NCBI RefSeq assembly: GCF_036588685.1
Contig: NC_086374.1
Span: 37,812,886-37,876,885, forward strand
Length of the DNA stretch: 64,000 nucleotides
Source: Mytilus trossulus
Lineage: Eukaryota; Mollusca; Bivalvia; Mytilida; Mytilidae
Direction: 5' to 3'
Shown: positions 23,173 through 35,989 of the stretch, one piece after another
Position numbering within the stretch: the stretch's first letter is position 1
Layout: every line of letters starts with the position of its first letter
Made by a program: the position numbers and the translations under genes
Notes under the pieces: model-generated
Seen by the model: the letters and a program-made list of their open reading frames with translations, nothing else
The model's database searches: none
What the model was told of the DNA's origin: nothing

Positions 23173-25244
23173 TTTCTACATTTACCCATGTCTTAATGAG
23201 TCTCGCCCACTGTCATTAATGACATCAGCAAACAGGAGCAGTAACTATATTTTCGACATAAGTAAGTATTACATATATTGACCATCTTTGGAAGCATATA
23301 TCGTTCTGCAGTTATTTTGACATGTTTTTTTTTAACAAAGCGAAAAAAAAATGGCGCATTGTCTCATTGACAATCATACCACAACGTCTTAACTCATATT
23401 TCCCTTTCAAATTTTATGCAGCTGTTTCGAAAAAGGAACATATTCAACAATTTTAAGTAGGTGAATGATAAGACACATTTCTATGACCATAAACATTTAG
23501 GAAATAACGTGTACAATTTATACGAAAATAATCTGATATTGTTGGGACACAAAAATATTACGAGTGTTAATATACGAATTTCCAAATAAAATGACTTATC
23601 AACAGTTAAAATGTGTAAACACATCGAAATCAAAGAAAAAATCAAATGTTTGCTGCATATTTTCAGTCACCTACACCTATGAAATACTAACTCTAAGACG
23701 TAACGTCGACGATTCAACGGGATTATAAGAAATAACTTTAACAGAATCATGACAATTAAGTTAAAAACAATCAAATAGAGGCGAAAGATACCAGAGGGAC
23801 ATTCAAACTCACTAGTCGAAAACAAACTGACATTAGACATGACAGGAACATAAACTTAAATATCCAGATTTGTACTATAAAAAACTTCTACTATAAACAC
23901 TGAATGAAATCATGAGGAAGAGTTACCAGTCATGAAACATGTTTAACACCTCCACATTATTTATATAAGAGTCCCAAGCTAGAATCCAGTAGTGAAGTGG
24001 TAGTAATTTCTGCCAATTGTCATAATTAGCAGACATATAGTTTTCACGTTGTCCCTTCGGCTGTTTGTCTTCCACATTTTTTTTGTAAAACCCAAAACAC
24101 CTACGACATACTGCACAGTTGTTGTTTAAAATATTTAGTTTGGCATATTGCTTTGTAAAAATTCTCTAAAAAAAAAAGCTGGAGACATGTTTTTGTTAAC
24201 GCATAAACTCTAAAAATATGGATAGGACTTCGATGAATTTTTTGCAGTCATTGCGCATAAAATGCAGACTTGTTTTTGGCAAAAATGTACAGACACATAT
24301 ACAGAATTTGGCGGATGTAAAAAGGATTGAAGGTGCTAGCCCTCACCTACCATGGAGCAGGTGTGTAACTGTACAACATAAGAATAAACTATAAATATCA
24401 GTTGGAAAGGTCTTAACTCATCCGATCGATACAAAGCAGAAAAAAACATAAACACAGACCAGACATAGCAGAGGATTTATATAATCCCCACAACAAAAAA
24501 TACACTAAATACAGATCTGAGAATACTCGATTTTACTGACAGCTAGTTTAAAGCCATTAACAACAAATACAAAAAATCATGCATCTAAGACCAAAAGTGC
24601 ATAAATGTTTGGGGAAAATTGGCCTCGATCTGAAGAGTCAAGCCTAAGCTTTTACTACTTACTTTCAAAATTTGATGTTTATATGTTGTGTTGTTTCACC
24701 ACTGTCCATTATTAGGTGGAGGGTTTGGTATCCGCAAACACGATCAAATCCACCATATTCTGTATTTGTCTCTCTTAAGTCAATAGTCCTCAAATTGATG
24801 GTTGACTTTTATTTCTGAATATCATATTTGTTTTTAGTTTATTGCTTTGTACGTACACCAGGTTAAGTTGAATTGTTTAACATTTGACATGTCTGGGCCT
24901 TTAATAGCTTATTGTGTGGTATAGGTTTTGTTAATTTTTTAAGGCACTGCTGTCATCTTTAATTGTTATACTAGACTTAAATTTTACGTATCTTTTTGCA
25001 TGATCCATAGGCTAAGCGGAATCTGATATTCTTGCATTGTCCGTACTCCACAGAGATAAGTAGTTCCTGCTCCTATGTTGTGGCACTCTTCGTGTTACTC
25101 CTTTTAAAGTATGTTCATGAGGCATAACCAGTAAAAAGGTATCGAACTGTTGCAGATTGACATATATTTCTAGCACAACCCAAAGAAGCTAAAAGTTTTT
25201 AACCATATAGACCCTTCAGTGGGTTTTAAAAATTTAAACAAGTT
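23173..25244. other. Intergenic between gene 1 and repeat block
   Basis: Contains a fragment of repeat M (23340-23392), a reverse fragment of a dispersed repeat (23760-23830) and a long diverged M copy (24660-24990, with a GGTGGAGGGTTTGG module). No gene supported. Confidence 0.45.
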
Positions 25245-25975
25245 TTTTTCCAGGCACGGGAAGAACTTGACAAAAAGTAAAATCACAAAAATACTGAACT
25301 CCGTGGTAAATACAAAACGGAAAGTCCTAATCAAACATCATCAAATCTCAAACACATCTTGAAAAGGAATGGATAACAACTGTCATATTCTTCACTTTGT
25401 ACAGGCATTTTTTATGTAGAAAATAGTGGATTTGTTTAATAGCTACCTAAACCTCTCATTGTATGACAGTTGCATCATCACATTCCATTATATTGACAAC
25501 GATGTGTGAACAAAACAAACAGACATTCATAGGTAAAAATGTCAAAGTTGGGGTACAGCAGTCAACATTGTGTTATACTAGAATTCTTAAATCAATATAA
25601 AAACAAACAAATAAGCAATAAAGAAGCACAAAAGCAAAAACGAAAGATTCCAAATATGCACAATAGCATAATAACACAATGCCGGGATGTATAAGCAGAG
25701 CCACGTCATATGTATCAAAGAAACACAAAAAGGCATATAAACAAAGCGCAGATGCAAAAATGTAAGACAAAAATTATAATTGAACATGAACACAACGATG
25801 AGATGCACAAGCACAGAGCTACGCCAAACATAGACCAAGGAGGTTATGTATCTCATAAAACCTCCTTGATCAGACCAAACAGTAAAAGTAATATTCACAA
25901 AGACCAACACAAGAACACTATAACACCTTATTAGGATGATAAATAACGCCAGTACCCAGAATTTGTGTTCCAAGG
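25245..25975 (+). repeat. Long dispersed repeat (family with CGAATGGATAACAACTGTCA-type core)
   Basis: Runs from GGCACGGGAAGAACTTGAC through GGAATGGATAACAACTGTCA, CCTCTCATTGTATGACAG and GAGCCACGTCATATGTATC to the end near 25970. A 10-bp hairpin (CAAGGAGGTT/AACCTCCTTG) is at 25836-25868. The long hydrophobic reading frame on the - strand here is a by-product of the A-rich repeat. Confidence 0.6.
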
Positions 25976-25989
25976 ACCATGTTGTATTA

Positions 25990-26614
25990 TTTGTGAAGTT
26001 GATACGGAATATTTATCAACAAGGTCTTGGTACCTTCCGATGAACTTTGTTAGAAAAAGGAAGAGACGTTATTTGACATACCCCTGGTTCGTCAACTTTC
26101 TGCTCAGACACTGGTGACATTTTACAAAGTCTGAGTACGAGCTGCAAGCTGTTAAATACCGAATAAGTTGGGAAATGTATCTCACACATGCAGGTGAAGT
26201 TATATTTCAACTAAGGTAGGTTAATTATAATTGCAAAATTAAAATCGTCTCGTTTACCAAAGATTTTGTAACTGAGATGACTGTGTAGGTCGAATTGGAG
26301 GTACAGGTCTAAAAATGAGGCTGAGGAAGCCTTGTCTATTGTTTCTGTGGGATAGATTAATGGGACCCAAACAGAAAAGTTCGGATTGTTAATGGAAAGA
26401 ACATCCTCAATATATCTGAAGGTGAAATTAAATAACCTGGCTTCTTTGATCTTCTTGTTTTGGACAAGTGTCTGAAGGAACGCCGATTCATATGACTGTA
26501 AGAAGAAGTCGGCAAGGAGAGGCCCACAGTTCGTTCCCATAAGGATATCGACAAAATGTCTGCCTCCAATTTAACAAATATGTTGTCAATAGGAAACTCC
26601 AGCATACTGATCAC
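25990..26614 (-). pseudogene. Degenerate reverse transcriptase (Penelope-like or related)
   Basis: From 26614 downward: VISMLEFPIDNIFVKLE, then (frameshift) MGTNCGPLLADFFLQSYE, FRYIEDVLSINNPNF (the YxDD box reads YIED), SFLDLYLQFD and KRDDFNFAI. After further breaks come YISQLIRY-like and KFIGRYQDLVDKYSVS-like stretches. At least two frameshifts and altered catalytic Asp mean it is dead. No endonuclease domain was found nearby. Confidence 0.8.
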
Positions 26615-26619
26615 ATGTT

Positions 26620-27869
26620 CCTCTGTGTAGCATTTTTACCTTTTTGTTCACTATTTAAAAAATATGCCGTATGGTATCCCTAAGTAATAAACTTATAGCG
26701 TATGCTACCATTTTTATTTTGAAAAGCATTGTAGATTATTTATTCAGACGATTTTTCAATTTCACATCGGTAAACAGGGTTGAAAAATCAAAAGTTTTGA
26801 TAGAACTTATTTCAGAAAAAGAACGAGATTTAAAATTATCTAGAAGTTTTAGATTTTTTAAGAATGCACATAATTATGCTTAATACCACTACGCGAGTTA
26901 ACAGTTTCACAGTATTAATGAAGACCCTGTTTCACTGAGGACAGAATCTATGGCAATTAACTGGACAATTTTTTAGTCGGACAAACGATGAGCGAAATTT
27001 TGTGAAGCTTAGGTATCCAAATCAAACAAGGTAAGTCCTCTGATTTGTTGTTAAATGTAATGTTCATTGAAGCCATGAAGGACATTCGACAAAATCTCAT
27101 ACCTGTAAAATGATATGTTTTGTGTGTGGGATTTCCTGAGTGCTCATTTATTCCTTATTCTTTTACAAGGCACTCGTAGTGGCACGATAATCATACAAAG
27201 ACAATATTATTTGAAGCTTCTTTCGCAGGAACAGCAAAATACTCAAGAAGAGATAATAGACATTTCACAGCATCTTTGTTTGACAATAACTTTCAGAAAA
27301 CCCAAAAAATAACACCAAAGTACCTCGTTTAAAAATCAAGGATCGGGGTGATATGAATAAAGAAAGGCAACAGTAGTATACCGCTGTTCGAAATTCATAA
27401 ATCGATTGAGGAAAAAACAAATCTGGGTATCCCTGTTGAGATGAAGTTTCTGTTCCATTAGTGACACTCTCCAGGAAGAAACACAATTCTGGTGAAAATC
27501 GCATTCATCGACGTCGTCTTTGCTGGTATGATAAACAGAACATATCTGAAACTATCTTCTGTTTGTTTTACTCACAGATTATTGTCAACAAAACGAAATA
27601 TCATGCGACTGTCATATAAGCGAGATGTTCAGCTAGCTAAACTGCAGATTCCACCAGTTTGAACATAAGGCAATACGTGTACCAAGCCATGAATATGACT
27701 GTTGTTTTCCATTCGTTAGATATGTTTCCGTTTTTGATTTTTCATTTTATAACAGACTTTTCGTATGGAATTCCTTTGGAGTGCGGAATTTTTGTTATTT
27801 TACTTTATTCTGTAACAATCAACTAAACCATGGAGGGATCGGTAACATTTTCTCTCTATCTCTAACAAA
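26620..27869. other. Intergenic, possibly decayed element DNA
   Basis: Several short open frames (e.g. 26671-26883, 27115-27312, and SRRDNRHFTASLFDNNFQKT across frames near 27250) look like broken coding sequence, but I do not recognise a family. Confidence 0.35.
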
Positions 27870-28952
27870 AACAAGAGTGCACACACTGAAATGTCTCGCC
27901 TTCTTTTCTGATCATTGCTATTATGTTGATAGTCCTAAATATAAAGCTTTATTACAACTGTCACATAAACTTAACATTAACCAAGATAGCTCAACAAAGG
28001 TCAATGAACCATGAAAATGAGGTCAAGGTCAGATGAACCATGTCAGGCATACATGTACAGCTAACAATGCTTCCATACAACAAATATAGTTGACCTTGTA
28101 CTTATAGTTTAAGAAAAATAGACCAAAACACAAAAACTTAACACTGTGCAATGAACCGTGAAATTGAGGTCATGGTAAAAAAAAACTGCGGGACTGACAT
28201 AAAGATCATAATATATTTCCATACATCAAATATAGTTGACCTTTGGCATATAATATTAGATAAAAAGACCAAAGCTTTAAATTTTTAACTTTGACCACTG
28301 AACCATGAAAATGAGGTCAAGGTTAGATGACATCTGCCCGCTAGACATGTACACCTTACAATCATTCCATACAACAAATAAAGCAGACCTATTGCATAAA
28401 GTATGAGAAAAACAGACCAAAACACAAAAACTTAACTATAACCACTGAACCATGAAAATGAGGTCAAGGTCAGATGACACCTGCCAGTTGGACATATACA
28501 CCTTACAGTCCTTCCATACACCAAATATACTAGCCCTATTGCTTATAGTATCTGAGATATGGACTTGACCACCAAAACTTACTTGTTCACTGATCCATGA
28601 AATGAGGTTGAGGTCAAGTGAAAACTGTCTGACGGGCATGAGGACCTTGCAAAGTATGCACATACCAAATATAGTTATCCTATTACATGTACTTATAATA
28701 AGAGAGAATTCAACATTACAAAAATTCTGAACTTTTTTTTCAAGTGGTCACTGAACCATGAAAATGAGGTCAAGGACATTGGACATGTGACTGACTGAAA
28801 CTTCGTAGCATGAGGCATCTATATACAAAGTATGAAGCATCCAGGTCTTTCACCTTCTAAAATATAAACCTTTTAAGAAGAACACCGCCGCCGCCGCCGG
28901 ATCACTATCCCTATGTCGAGCTTTCTGCAACAAAAGTTGCAGGCTCGACAAA
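27870..28952 (+). mobile_element. Tandem-repeat element ending in a hairpin (Helentron/HINE-like)
   Basis: Starts ACAAGAGTGCACACACTG, then five or more diverged units of about 140-160 bp with CATGAAAATGAGGTCAAGG and CCATACA(C/A)CAAATATAG. It ends with a CCG microsatellite (28885-28900) and a double stem GTCGAGC/GCTCGAC plus CTGCAAC/GTTGCAG at 28915-28949. A second copy is at 32290-33260. Confidence 0.75.
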
Positions 28953-31900
28953 AAATAACTGAGATACGTAGTTATCACTTGAACCTACATAATTTCTTTG
29001 TATTTTAGATATGATGCATTACAGAACGGAAAATGTACTCTTGCGCCAATATTACAGTAAATATTCCCTCCTCGTGCAAGTCTTCCGATTCTCATACAGC
29101 TACTTACACATCTTGACCTATGGTAGACATTAACAAACTTGATAGATAACGTCTGAGGTTTAACTTTCATCTCACAGAAACAAAAGTAAATATTCTTTGT
29201 ATTGGGCCTGTTTGTTTATAGACCACCCTACATATGTATAATAGTAAAACAAAGGAACATAAGATGTTTAACAACTTGTTTGTAGATCTTGATTACATGG
29301 TACTTCTTAACCTGTCTGAATGGTACTATTAATTTGTCTTAATTTATACATTCTTTCTCACCTGCACAGTATTATACATTGTTGGAATTTCAGTCAGTAT
29401 AATCTGATTGTATTGTGTAAAATGCGCATTCAGATAGTTAAGGACGAGGTTTAGAGGGTTGTTTGATTGTTGGATGGATGTATCCAGCGAGCAGGAGTAT
29501 ATAATTTTTGTGTTGCCTTATTGTTTAAGCGATTGTGAAAAATTAAACGTCTCGATTTCGACGCTTATACATTACAGTCCGTCACAACTATTCATACAAT
29601 TGTGCATTTTTAAAAGAACTTTAACAAAATATATTTTTTTCTCGGTGTCTTGAGCTTAAAAATATTTAGTTGTCATTTTTAAAATTTTGTCAGTGAAATG
29701 GAAATATCGCGCGTCTGTGTTTCTGTCCATCTTTCCGGTCTTGTGAGCACTCTAACGGGTACAATTTTAGACAGATTTTTATCAAACTTATACCATAGGT
29801 TAATATGAGCAATATCGCGAACAAGTTTTATAATGGTGGCTTTAAAAAGAGTTATGTCGCTAACATGTATATTAAATTTATGGAAAATGACTTTGTCAGC
29901 GCTCTCACGGGTACAATTCTTGCCAGATGTTTATAAAAATTATTTTAAAGGTTAACATCAGCAATATCTCGGACGTGAACTGTATCTTATAAAGTGTACT
30001 GATTTTTATAAATTTTTGAAAGCAAACGCCAAAAAAACAAACTTCCTCATCCTTAATGAAAAAATGAAAGAGAATAATCTTCTATATTATTCATGTTTAA
30101 ATTAATACTCTTATTGATCATATCGTATTTAAATATTGAAAATGGATATCTTGCTGATACAGTTCTTGAATACAGGAAAATTTATAAATTAAGTTCACGT
30201 TTAAGATTTTACGCCTTCGTCGTTCATACAATAGAAGTCGGTTCGTTCCGTCCACCCACTTTGTTTGCGGATTTGAAACGCTGTGTAGATTTTGAAAACC
30301 TGTGTAATTCTTTAAATTCTGCATGAAATGTAACATGAATTTTCATGACGATATTTGTAATAGACGTTGTAAACAGTAAATACCTTATAGAAAATACGAC
30401 ATTCTTGTCCATAAATCGCATTAGAACGACGACTTTGATCACTGACTTGAGCTTCTCACTTGGTTAAGAACCATGTTTAAATCTTAAGATGCACTAAACT
30501 GCATGGGAAAATAAAGCTGTAATATAGCATTAAGATGCAACAGGCTTACTTTCCATAATTTACTGGGTGTACAAATTGGCAAGGTTGTTGAATAAACATT
30601 ATGTGCGATTTATGAATACAGAAAAAAGTTAGATAAAAAAAAAATGTATATCCATTTAGCACTATACAGACGACTTCGGCAGAAAAAACCGAAATCACAT
30701 AATATATTGCTTATCTCACAACTAAGAGTTGACCATACAGAAATCCATATAAAATAGTTTATGTTTACTTATTCTTCTAAACTAAAGAATGTGGCATTGT
30801 GTAAATATAGACAATTCTAAGATCATTTTTGTTAAAGACTGGGGTTGTAAAGCAAGCATTTATGTGAGAAAAAACAAACAGATGCCATGTAATTTTGCAA
30901 ATAGTTCCATTAGATTTATGCATGTATTCATTTGTTTTAAAACATACGACCACTTACATTTTAGCATTGTTTACAATATAGATAGAAAAATAGTATCTTC
31001 TTCGATGTGAGACTATTTCTTGAAAAAACAGAAAAATAAGGACAATTAGTACACACACCGCGTGTTAGTACCTATTAGCAACACGCCGTCTCAACTTTTA
31101 AAAACGTCATTCTTTTGTATTTTGTTAAACTTTTCTGCAATATATTAAAACGTTTTATGCTATGTATTATTAATGAACACCACCACTAAACGTTTTACTT
31201 CCGTCATTCAACATACCCCCATTCTACGCAAGGACAAAATCATATATTACCCACACAAACATCAAGGCCAAAATTTTCATTCTTTCCTAGAGATTTTACA
31301 AAATCATTAGTATATGATGACCTATTGAAGTACGAATTTTTAGACTCATCGACCATATTACATATATTGATGCACACAATATCTTTTGGCAATATAACTG
31401 TCTTATAGTACATGTATAATTTCAAAACTGTTCAAAAATGATGCATATGTTTTTATAACTTAATGTCTATGTACATATTTGTTTTTTTTAAATTTAATGT
31501 CTATGTACATATACTTTTTTTCTCAAGAAAATTCTATAATTTGTCAAAATTTAGATGAAATTTACTTTCTTTTATTGTTTGCTTCCAGTAAACAATTCGC
31601 CGATATGTTTTCCGTATGCACTCGGCGTGACCTTCTCGTAAAACTCCGGTGGTCGCAATACGCATGGATCTGTCATTGAAATAAACTATTTTCGTATTGT
31701 GCATGTTATACACGTGTTCAAAATCCATGCTTCTGTGTTGGCTTTAAAACACGACAATTAATTAGCTGCCATATGTTCACATCATAACATTGTTGGCCAA
31801 CGATATGGATGCGTAAAAATAATAAAATCGTGCACAGAAAACTAAGTTTATGATATATACATGCATTGACTCAAGAATAGGATAAACATTATGTTTCACC

Positions 31901-32289
31901 AGTCACTCGTGTCATATGACTTTAAGGGGCCACTGTATAATACTGGACAATAGGTAAGCGCTAGCCTATATAACAATCGCCCAGAGTCTAGAAAATACCC
32001 GAAACCATCAAAATTCTGTCATCAATAAAACATATAAATTCATCACTATGAAATAAAAAAAAATCAACCACAGATGAGGTTTCCGACTTTGGACATTTAA
32101 CAAGCGTCAAGATTAAACACCAGCCCCACTCCTTCTATCTTGATCAGTGGAATAATACATACGTGTATCCCTTCGTGCAAATTCATGTGTCATATCCAGT
32201 GTTAGTATATTTGGTTGAATATAAATAAAAGATGAAGAAGATATCAGAGGACAATAACAAATCACAATTAGGAAACCATGACCCTTGAT
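28953..32289. other. Intergenic with small duplications
   Basis: Contains a diverged two-copy tandem repeat of about 160 bp (29733-30040; CTC(T/A)AACGGGTACAATT), an 18-bp tandem duplication (TTAATGTCTATGTACATA, about 31460-31512) and the first copy of a direct duplication (31175-31390). No gene supported. Confidence 0.45.
31175..31390. repeat. Direct duplicate, copy A (copy B at 34425-34650)
   Basis: GAACACCACCACTAAACGTT ... ATGATGACCTATTGAAGTAC is repeated 3.25 kb downstream with small indels. The origin is unknown. A - strand frame (FGLDVCVGNI) is partly shared by both copies. Confidence 0.75.
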
Positions 32290-33260
32290 TTTATATTAAA
32301 AGTTTTAAAGATAAAGATTTTACTTACAGCATCACATAAACTTAACATTTTTAAGATCTATGACAATGAGGTCAAGGTCAGATTAGTCCTGCCAGATAGA
32401 CATATACACCATACATTTTTTATACACCAAACATATTTGACTTATTGCTCATTGTAATTTAAAAACAGTCCAAAATACACAAAACAAAAATTGACCAATG
32501 AACCATGAAAACGAGGTCAAGGTGAGATTAAACCTACCAGACAGACATGTACACCTTACAATTATTCCATACACCAAATTGAAATATACTTGACCTATTG
32601 CTGTTAGCATTTGAAAAAAATACCAAACCACAAAAAAATAAACATTGATCAAGATCCAAAAGCGTGAGATCATAGGCAGATGATACCTGCCATATAGACG
32701 TGCATACCTTACAATCATAACATACGATAAATATAGTTGAACTTCTGTTTAAAGTATTTGAAAAAAAGACCAAACACAAAAACTTAACATGGAACAATGA
32801 ACCATGAAAATGAGGTGACTTGAGGTCAAGGTCAGAAACCTGCCAGACTGACATGTACCAATTACAACCACTCCATACACTTCCATACACCACATATAGT
32901 TGACCTATTGCTTATAGTATTTGAGAAACAGACCTAATTACTTAACTTTGATCACTCATCCATTAAATGAGGTCAATGACATGTAAATCCTATCTGACGG
33001 ATTTGAAGATGTTGCAAAGGAACTCATATATACCAAATACTAGTATTGTTATCCTATTACTTATAACAAGTAACTAAGAAACTAGCATAAAAATAAATCT
33101 CAAGGTTTTTTTTATAAAAATGAGGTCAAGGACAATGACAGACAGAAACTTCGTACCATAAAGTAATTGCATCAAGATATGAAACGGTTCTAATAACTTC
33201 TGAAATAGTTTACCCTCGCCCCCTCCGGACAGTAAATTGTATGTCTCGCATACTGCGACG
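32290..33260 (+). mobile_element. Second tandem-repeat element (degenerate copy of the 27870-28952 family)
   Basis: Same unit motifs (ATGAGGTCAAGG, CATACACCAAAT, TGACCTATTGCT) in the same order. The terminal part is decayed (CTCGCCCCCTCCGGACAG, GTCTCGCATACTGCGAC). The - strand open frames across it are repeat artefacts. Confidence 0.7.
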
Positions 33261-33547
33261 TCGTCTTGTTTAACAAAATCAAGTAACATTCGATGATAAG
33301 TCGCATCCGATCACACATATGTCCCAATTGAGATCTATAACACAATGGCTACGACAATTATAACAACCCGACAATTATAACAAACCCGTAGTCATCTGTA
33401 ACACATACAACCAACTGATGAGGACGGTCAAATTTTCGACGGGAAATGTCCTCAACATTACAAATACGAACCTTTGGTTTTATAGAATCCCCGTGATCAA
33501 CAACATAGCTATGTCAAGGAAAACAAAATAGGAATTTCAATCCCCGG

Positions 33548-33744
33548 ATTACGTATATATATATATATATAATTGTAGATACAACTCGTCTAAAAAATCA
33601 ACCCAACAATGTAAGTTCTGTAAATTTGCTTTCGCAAATTTTTGGTTCTTCCCTCGCCGGGATTCGAACCCATGCTTCTGTGATATCGTGACACCAAATC
33701 GCCTGCACTGCAGCCGTCCCGCTAGACCACACGACCACCTGGGC
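33548..33744 (-). mobile_element. tRNA-derived SINE
   Basis: On the - strand: GCCCAGGTGGTCGTG, A-box-like TGGTCTAGCGGG (33718-33729), B-box GGGTTCGAATCCC (33659-33671) separated by a long variable-arm-like spacer (tRNA-Leu/Ser type). Then comes a non-tRNA body GGGAAGAACCAAAAATTTG ... GACGAGTTGTATC and a (TA)n tail at 33554-33571. It is too irregular to be a functional tRNA. Confidence 0.75.
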
Positions 33745-33799
33745 TCTAAAATAGAGCTTAAGCTGGCCATGTGTTACCTTTCCTCGTCAGTTTTAATCT

Positions 33800-33945
33800 A
33801 GCGGCGTACTACAGTACATGATATATAAGGCATGGGTTCAAATCCCGGTGAGGGAAGAACCAAAAATTTGTGAAAGCAAATATACAGAACTTACATTGTT
33901 GGGTTGATGTTTAGACGAGTTGTATATACATTATGTACACAGCCA
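33800..33945 (+). mobile_element. Second copy of the same SINE, opposite orientation
   Basis: The A-box region is decayed (AATCTAGCGGCG). The B-box GGGTTCAAATCCC (33834-33846) and the body GAGGGAAGAACCAAAAATTT ... TTGGGTTGATGTTTAGACG match the - strand copy, so the two form imperfect inverted arms (33582-33672 with 33833-33930). Confidence 0.75.
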
Positions 33946-34690
33946 TGTATCACCATCATTGATGGCGATCCGATGGATACATCTGTTGTAGAGTTGTCAC
34001 TGACTCAGACGTACTTATATATATAACTGTAGATATATAATCCATATATGTAGGAGCTGTTAAAATGTTGCTACATTGAAACGGAAAAATACGGGAACAT
34101 AAAAATCCAGTGTCAGATATCGATTGAACTTTGTCTGATTCTAAATTTTTGTCAATTTCTTTTTTAATTTTGTGGGCGTCATTGCTTTAAGTATGATGCT
34201 TATAAATTCTATAAAAAGTGCAAAATCATTCAAAATCAGCTTAATTCTGTCCTTGATTTCTTTAAAAATCTGAATTATTTCATTAGAAATTTAAAATCAC
34301 TTATATCAGAGACTAGATAAGATCATCTTCGGTCTATTTTTTCTACTTAATTTAATTATGTTTGTGACTACTTTAATTATATCAGATATTCATTAACATA
34401 TTATTTTCATTGATTATTGCCGAACACCACCACTTAACGTTTTACTTCCGTCATTCAGAAAACAATAATTGTCCAGATATTTTTTTTTAGTTCTATCAAA
34501 GGACAAAAATAAAATATCCCCCACACAAACATCCAGGCCGAAATATTTCATTCGTTCCTCTGGATTTTACAAAACCGATAAAATATGATGACCTATTGAA
34601 GTACGATTTTTTATAGACTTAGCGGCCACATATTGTATAAAGAAGCACTCAATGTCTTATTAGTTCAGATTTTCGAAAAAATGCAATAAA
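33946..34690. other. Intergenic with duplicate copy B
   Basis: Holds the second copy (34425-34650) of the direct duplicate at 31175-31390. The rest is AT-rich and unassigned. Confidence 0.45.
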
Positions 34691-35280
34691 AACGAGATCA
34701 GACCACGATGAAACGGGTGTTAGCAGAATAAAACGAAATAGGTGTTAGCAAAAAAGCGACGAAAGTATAGTTAGCACAATTCATCGAAAGAATTGATTGC
34801 AGATTCCAACGAAAGGAGTATCAGTATATAACGACGAAAGCAGTGTAAACACAATACAATGAAAGGAATGTTACTGGAATACAGTGCAAGAAGTTATCAG
34901 ATGAAGATGAAAGGAGACTTTGATAGCATAATCCGATGAAAGAATAGATTGCAGAATACCTGGAAAGGGTATCACTATTTAACGTTGAAAGCACTTAGCA
35001 GTGTCACCTTGATTTAAATACAATGAAAGGAGTATAAGCAAAATAAGATGAAAGGAAGGTAAGCGAATAGGATGAAATAGAAGAATCTGATGAAAGAAAG
35101 GTTATCAGGATAAAATGGAAAGATTGTTTGCTGAAAGAAATGAAAGGAGTGTTAGCAGAATCGCACGAAAGGAGCTTTAGCAGAATCGCATGAAAGGAGC
35201 TTTAGCAGAAATAGACGTAAGGATCGATAACAGAATAAGATGAAAGCAGTGTAAGCAGCATTGAATGAAAGTGCAGCCGT
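34690..35280 (+). repeat. Degenerate minisatellite, about 27-bp unit
   Basis: Roughly twenty diverged copies of GATGAAAGGAGTGTTAGCAG plus AATA. It is most regular at 35120-35205, where GAAAGGAGCTTTAGCAGAAT recurs. It abuts the RT remnant of the gypsy element. Confidence 0.7.
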
Positions 35281-35286
35281 CATACA

Positions 35287-35810
35287 GTGTTTGGTCATCG
35301 TTCGTAGTTCTAGTAACGCAAAAGGATGGAGCTCTTGGAATTTGTGGTGATTATAGGCACCTGAATAATGTCACGATAAAGGATGCGTACCCGATAAAGG
35401 ATGCGTACCCGATACTAAGAGTTGATGATTAAATTGAAACTCTGGCAGAAGCCAAATGGTTTTCCACTTTGGACTTGTTTGCAGGCTAATGGTAAGTGGA
35501 AATGGAGAGAAAAAATAGAACGAAAACTGTATTCTCTACTAGAAAGGGATTGTTTGAATTTACGGTAATGCCCTTTGGGTTATGTAACAATGGCACGACA
35601 TTTGAGAGGTTGATGGAAATAAAAGTGTATTGTCGGACTTCACTGAGATATATGTTAAGTCTACATAGATGATGTTATTGTGATGGGAAAAAAATTTGAG
35701 GAAGCGCAGAGAAATTTAGATTCAGTATTAAAAAGACTGATGAAGGCATCAAAACAGACGGGGCGAAAATCAAAGCTGTTAACAGTGGCCAAGACCTGTA
35801 AATGTTACAA
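35287..35810 (+). pseudogene. Ty3/gypsy reverse transcriptase remnant
   Basis: Across frames: VLVTQKDGALGICGDYRHLN, AKWFSTLDLFAG, KNRTKTVFSTRKGLFEFTVM, PFGLCNN and YIDDVIVMG (YIDD box at 35662-35673). An 18-base duplication near 35384-35410, stop codons and frameshifts break it. Gag and protease do not precede it; the sequence upstream is minisatellite. Confidence 0.88.
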
Positions 35811-35989
35811 AAGTCCGTTCATTCCTAGGAATCTGTAGCTATTGCAGAACATGCATTTCTCAGTTCGCTATTATTGCTAGGCCATTACACCGCTTGACGG
35901 AAAGGGGAGCGAATTTAAATGAGAGACAGAGGCGTTCTCTGAACTTAAGCTAAAGCTGACATCAGCGGCAACTCTTTGTCATCTTAACA

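Noticed and set aside
25587..25973. 128-codon hydrophobic frame on the - strand, membrane-protein-like
   Set aside because: It lies wholly within an A-rich dispersed repeat; T-rich complement codes for Phe/Leu/Val by composition.
32449..32893. Two overlapping - strand frames of 89 and 119 codons
   Set aside because: They fall in the second tandem-repeat element and repeat with its unit (e.g. VYMSVWQVS).
33644..33744. Functional tRNA gene on the - strand
   Set aside because: A and B boxes are present, but the acceptor and anticodon stems do not pair well and a SINE body and (TA)n tail follow.
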